Below are positions 61,415 through 64,000 of a DNA stretch of 64,000 nucleotides, one piece after another. This DNA comes from Cenococcum geophilum 1.58. Its lineage: Eukaryota > Ascomycota > Dothideomycetes > Gloniales > Gloniaceae. Each line of letters opens with the position of its first letter. The stretch's first letter is position 1. The notes under the pieces were generated by a model. The model had not been told where the DNA came from. It saw nothing but the letters and a program-made list of their open reading frames with translations, and ran no database searches. The stretch covers positions 682,001 through 746,000 of the forward strand of contig KV748211.1 in assembly GCA_001692895.1 (NCBI GenBank). Reading direction: 5' to 3'. The translations under genes were made by a program, and so were the position numbers.

Positions 61415-62073
61415 TTGGCCACGTGACACAACCTGAAGCCTGCCTGTGGATCCTTCTGTGTGACGAGTAGCAACGCCACGAGGAAAGCCACGCCAGCGCG
61501 CGGAATACAGGACGGGACGGTGCGATTGGGGAGGTGTGAGATCCCCGGAGCGAGGGAACGTGGCCAGCCGGATACACGGCGAGATAGAGCAGTGCAGGGG
61601 CGTGGAGGGTGCAACGGAGTGGGAGTTTGATGATGGTAGTTGATGTTGAAGTGATGTATGGTGTTTTTGCTTTTGGGTGGCGGACGGTGTGAGGTGGAGT
61701 AATGTTTTGCCCAGGAAGGCGTTGGTGGAGGTTGATAGGAGGAGCCAAGGCAGGCAGGCAAACAACATCGCTCGGGCGTTCGGTAACTACTCGGCCTAGG
61801 GCAGCGGGAGGGCCAGCCCGCACGAAGCAAATCACCGCAAGATCCTCGAGTCTAGCGAGGCCCGCGCTTCTTCTTCTCTCTCAACTCCAACCTCCTCAAC
61901 CACCAGACAATTGCGGGGCGACCGATCAAGCTGTCTAACGCATCCTGTACGTATTGCGCCCTTAGAACCCTCTTGAACTTGCCACTGCTATTCCCGACGA
62001 CTCCCCAATCAGTTCTCCCAATTCGTCCACAATTCGCTCCCTCACCTCCTCGGCAAAGAGACGTGCTTCAGCT

Positions 62074-62091
62074 CACACACACACACACACA
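62074..62091. repeat. CA dinucleotide microsatellite
   Basis: Nine uninterrupted CA units in the presumed acuK leader. Confidence 0.85.
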
Positions 62092-62717
62092 ACTAACCAC
62101 CGGGTGTCCCACAGCATCAAAAGGCTGTGTCGGCTCCCTCCTCAGCGCCCTCCACCCTCTCCCTTTCACTCTGCGTCTTGCGTGCGTGCCTTGCGTGCGG
62201 CCCAGCTTCCCTTCAGCGCGCGCGCGCCTCATCTTGCGCATCGCCTTCCACTCTAGAGCTTTTGCGTTTCCGGCAGCATGGGCAGCGCCAAGTTGACTTC
62301 ATCATAATGAGCGCGCGACTTGGAATGCTCCCTCGATTGCATGGACCCCGGGCTTGTACAACGACCGCATTGTTCCATTCCTACGTGCCGGATTAGAAGG
62401 CCGTGCCGACGCCACCATCCATTGGGCAGCAAGCCAGCCGCCTCCACCATTGGCCTCGTCCCGCAGCTGGGATTGTGGCACCGCAGTTCACGTTTGCGAA
62501 CCTGCGCACGCGTGATCGCATTTCTCAAAACACCTAACTGGGGCGCTGCTAGCCCGCACCCTCTGCGCACATTGGCTGAGCCGTTGCGCCGGGAAAAAGG
62601 GCCATCCGAGGCAACATTGACGGGCGCACGCAGAATAAACGTGCGTCTACAAGCAGCGGTAGCTTGCAACAGGATCTTTGCCTTGGTGCGGAGCGTGTGT
62701 TCCTTGGGCAAGATATT

Positions 62718-64000
62718 ATGACCACCTCAGACGCCGAAGATGCATCTCCCTCACCGGATTACAGTGGAGATCAGGACGGGAACGACATGGCCGAACAGAA
62801 GGGCCAGCGTGCTTCCGGCGATGCTTCGCCTGCGCAACAGACGGGCAATGGCCAGAAGCTAGCTTCCAATGCAAAGGACCCGTTGAGACCGAGGAGGAAG
62901 AAAGCGAGGAGAGCATGCTATGCGTGTCAGAGGGCGCATCTTACCTGCGGTACGTTAGTTTTTCAATTCCTTCGTGGTTTGGGCCCTGAAAAGGAGAGCC
63001 TATCCAAGAGACCTATTCCTTCGTTATTGGATAACTTCCCATGCGATACTGTTGATTTAACTGTGAATATCTATCAGGCGACGAACGGCCATGCCACAGG
63101 TGTATCAAGCGTGGTCTCCAGGATGCTTGCATGGACGGCGTAAGAAAGAAAGCCAAGTATCTTCATGACGCCCCAAATGAAGCTCTCATGCCTGGCATCG
63201 GCAGTAATTATCATCATTTAAACGGGAGCCAACCACCAGCCATGCCCGGACAAATATCTGTTCCCAACTCAGGAACACCACTCAGCCAACAATCGAACTT
63301 CTACCAACAGCCTCAGCCGGGCAATTTCAATATGTATCCGCAGAGTTCTTCACAGGGACCATTACCCCCTCCAATGCAGGAGAGCGCAGTGATGAACTCG
63401 TTTAGCAACCAGCAAACTCCCATTTCACCTCCTTACAGCTCGAATCCTAATCAACGGACGCCTCCTATTCAACAAAATGCTCCCAGCTCGATGCCTCAAG
63501 CGTCTCAGGCAGATGCTACCCCAATGCATCATTTCGGCGGACCGCTCTTTGACCCCAGTGATCCTGCGTTGTTCAACTTCGATATCGCAAGCTTGAATTT
63601 TGGCAATCACTACGGTGCTCTAGAGTTTGGAATGCTTGGGCATATGTCTTCAGGTGCAGCTGACACACCACCCAGCGACAACAGCATGATGAATCCTCTC
63701 AACCAAGCAGCAAACATGTTCAACCCGCAAATGGCAACTTCAACAGGTTTTGCTGAGAACCAGGGAGGTATGACTGCTGGGTTAGCATTTGGGCCGGACG
63801 GTCTTCCTGCCACGGAGTGGCAGAACACACAATCCAGACAGGGGAGTGTTACTCAAGTACAAACACCGCACAACACCCCTATCGCAAATATTGACGCTCC
63901 TCGCAACGATGGGCTCAACGGTCCTCACGCATATGCCATTGGAGCAGGTCCAAGTAGCCTGTCAAGTGCCAGTCCTCAATCGGCAGGTGCAGATCTCGGG
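62718..64000 (+). CDS. acuK: Zn2Cys6 transcription activator of gluconeogenesis, AcuK/Ert1 type (5' part)
   Basis: Nuclear regulator of gluconeogenic and alternative-carbon genes. Exon 1 is 62718-62949, the intron 62950-63077 (128 bp), and exon 2 runs from 63078 off the window end, giving 385 residues so far. Full-length relatives are usually over 600, so the PAS-like C-terminal half is missing only because the window stops. The binuclear zinc cluster reads CYAC...C (C67, C70, C77) before the splice and CHRC...C (C83, C86, C95) after it, spaced CX2CX6CX5CX2CX8C. The splice interrupts the cluster between the third and fourth Cys. A basic stretch (RPRRKKARR) precedes it, and [19 protein letters not shown] follows (about 98-116), a signature of this family. 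A long Gln/Pro/Ser/Asn-rich, probably disordered region comes next. Without splicing, exon 1 reads into a stop at 63143. Confidence 0.92.

Larger units (their letters stand above)
61269..62717. other. Region between the transporter and acuK, probably a long acuK leader
   Basis: No convincing gene. Many overlapping open frames occur on both strands (61237-61835 minus, 61702-61938 plus, 61973-62396 plus, 62253-62711 minus), but they are Pro/Ser/Arg-rich shadows of biased sequence. It holds a CTG microsatellite at 61381-61414, a CA repeat at 62074-62091 and a GCGCGCGCGC run near 62217-62226. Pyrimidine-rich blocks and several short upstream ATGs suggest a long regulated 5' leader for acuK, possibly with an intron. 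Confidence 0.45.

Noticed and set aside
61237-61835. Minus-strand protein of up to 197 codons
   Set aside because: Three frames are open at once in Pro/Ser-rich, biased sequence including a CTG microsatellite. No domain, and it overlaps the transporter stop.

Overview
The window is nuclear DNA of a filamentous ascomycete, most likely a Dothideomycete-type mould (inferred). The host genes have short GT-AG introns (49-184 bp) with fungal branch points. One gene is recognisably the AcuK/Ert1 regulator. The repeats carry the mark of repeat-induced point mutation (RIP): AT-rich sequence, mostly transition differences between copies, and TAA/TAG where CAA/CAG would be expected.

Layout: (1) 1-1060 is a decayed coding-like repeat of unknown family. 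(2) 2034-3835 is an apparently intact three-exon cytochrome P450, stranded between repeats. (3) 4320-7710 is a decayed hAT DNA transposon with 21-bp inverted ends and an 8-bp target duplication. (4) 8349-52633 is one 44-kb nest of seven broken LTR retrotransposons, called A to G here. A, G and probably E entered one small pogo/Tigger-like DNA transposon. B, C and F then entered A, and D entered G. Target duplications are readable for all seven (E's is only 4 bp). (5) Element B carries four different, adjacent minisatellite arrays (16591-18462). Element E carries a 258-bp GC-rich MITE-like insertion that has escaped RIP. (6) 52634-54100 is AT-rich transition sequence.

From about 54.1 kb the DNA becomes ordinary gene-bearing sequence. 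A GT34-like glycosyltransferase (minus, 3 exons, 55141-56339) diverges from a 12-exon DHA1-type MFS drug transporter (plus, 58679-61268). The 5' part of the AcuK/Ert1 Zn2Cys6 regulator of gluconeogenesis (plus, 62718 to the window edge) follows. The genes look like independent housekeeping or accessory genes. Nothing supports a biosynthetic cluster around the P450.

The most notable features are the fully resolved nest with matching target duplications, the stacked minisatellites inside one LTR element, the MITE with a related empty site elsewhere in the same nest, and two gene models that only make sense after splicing.
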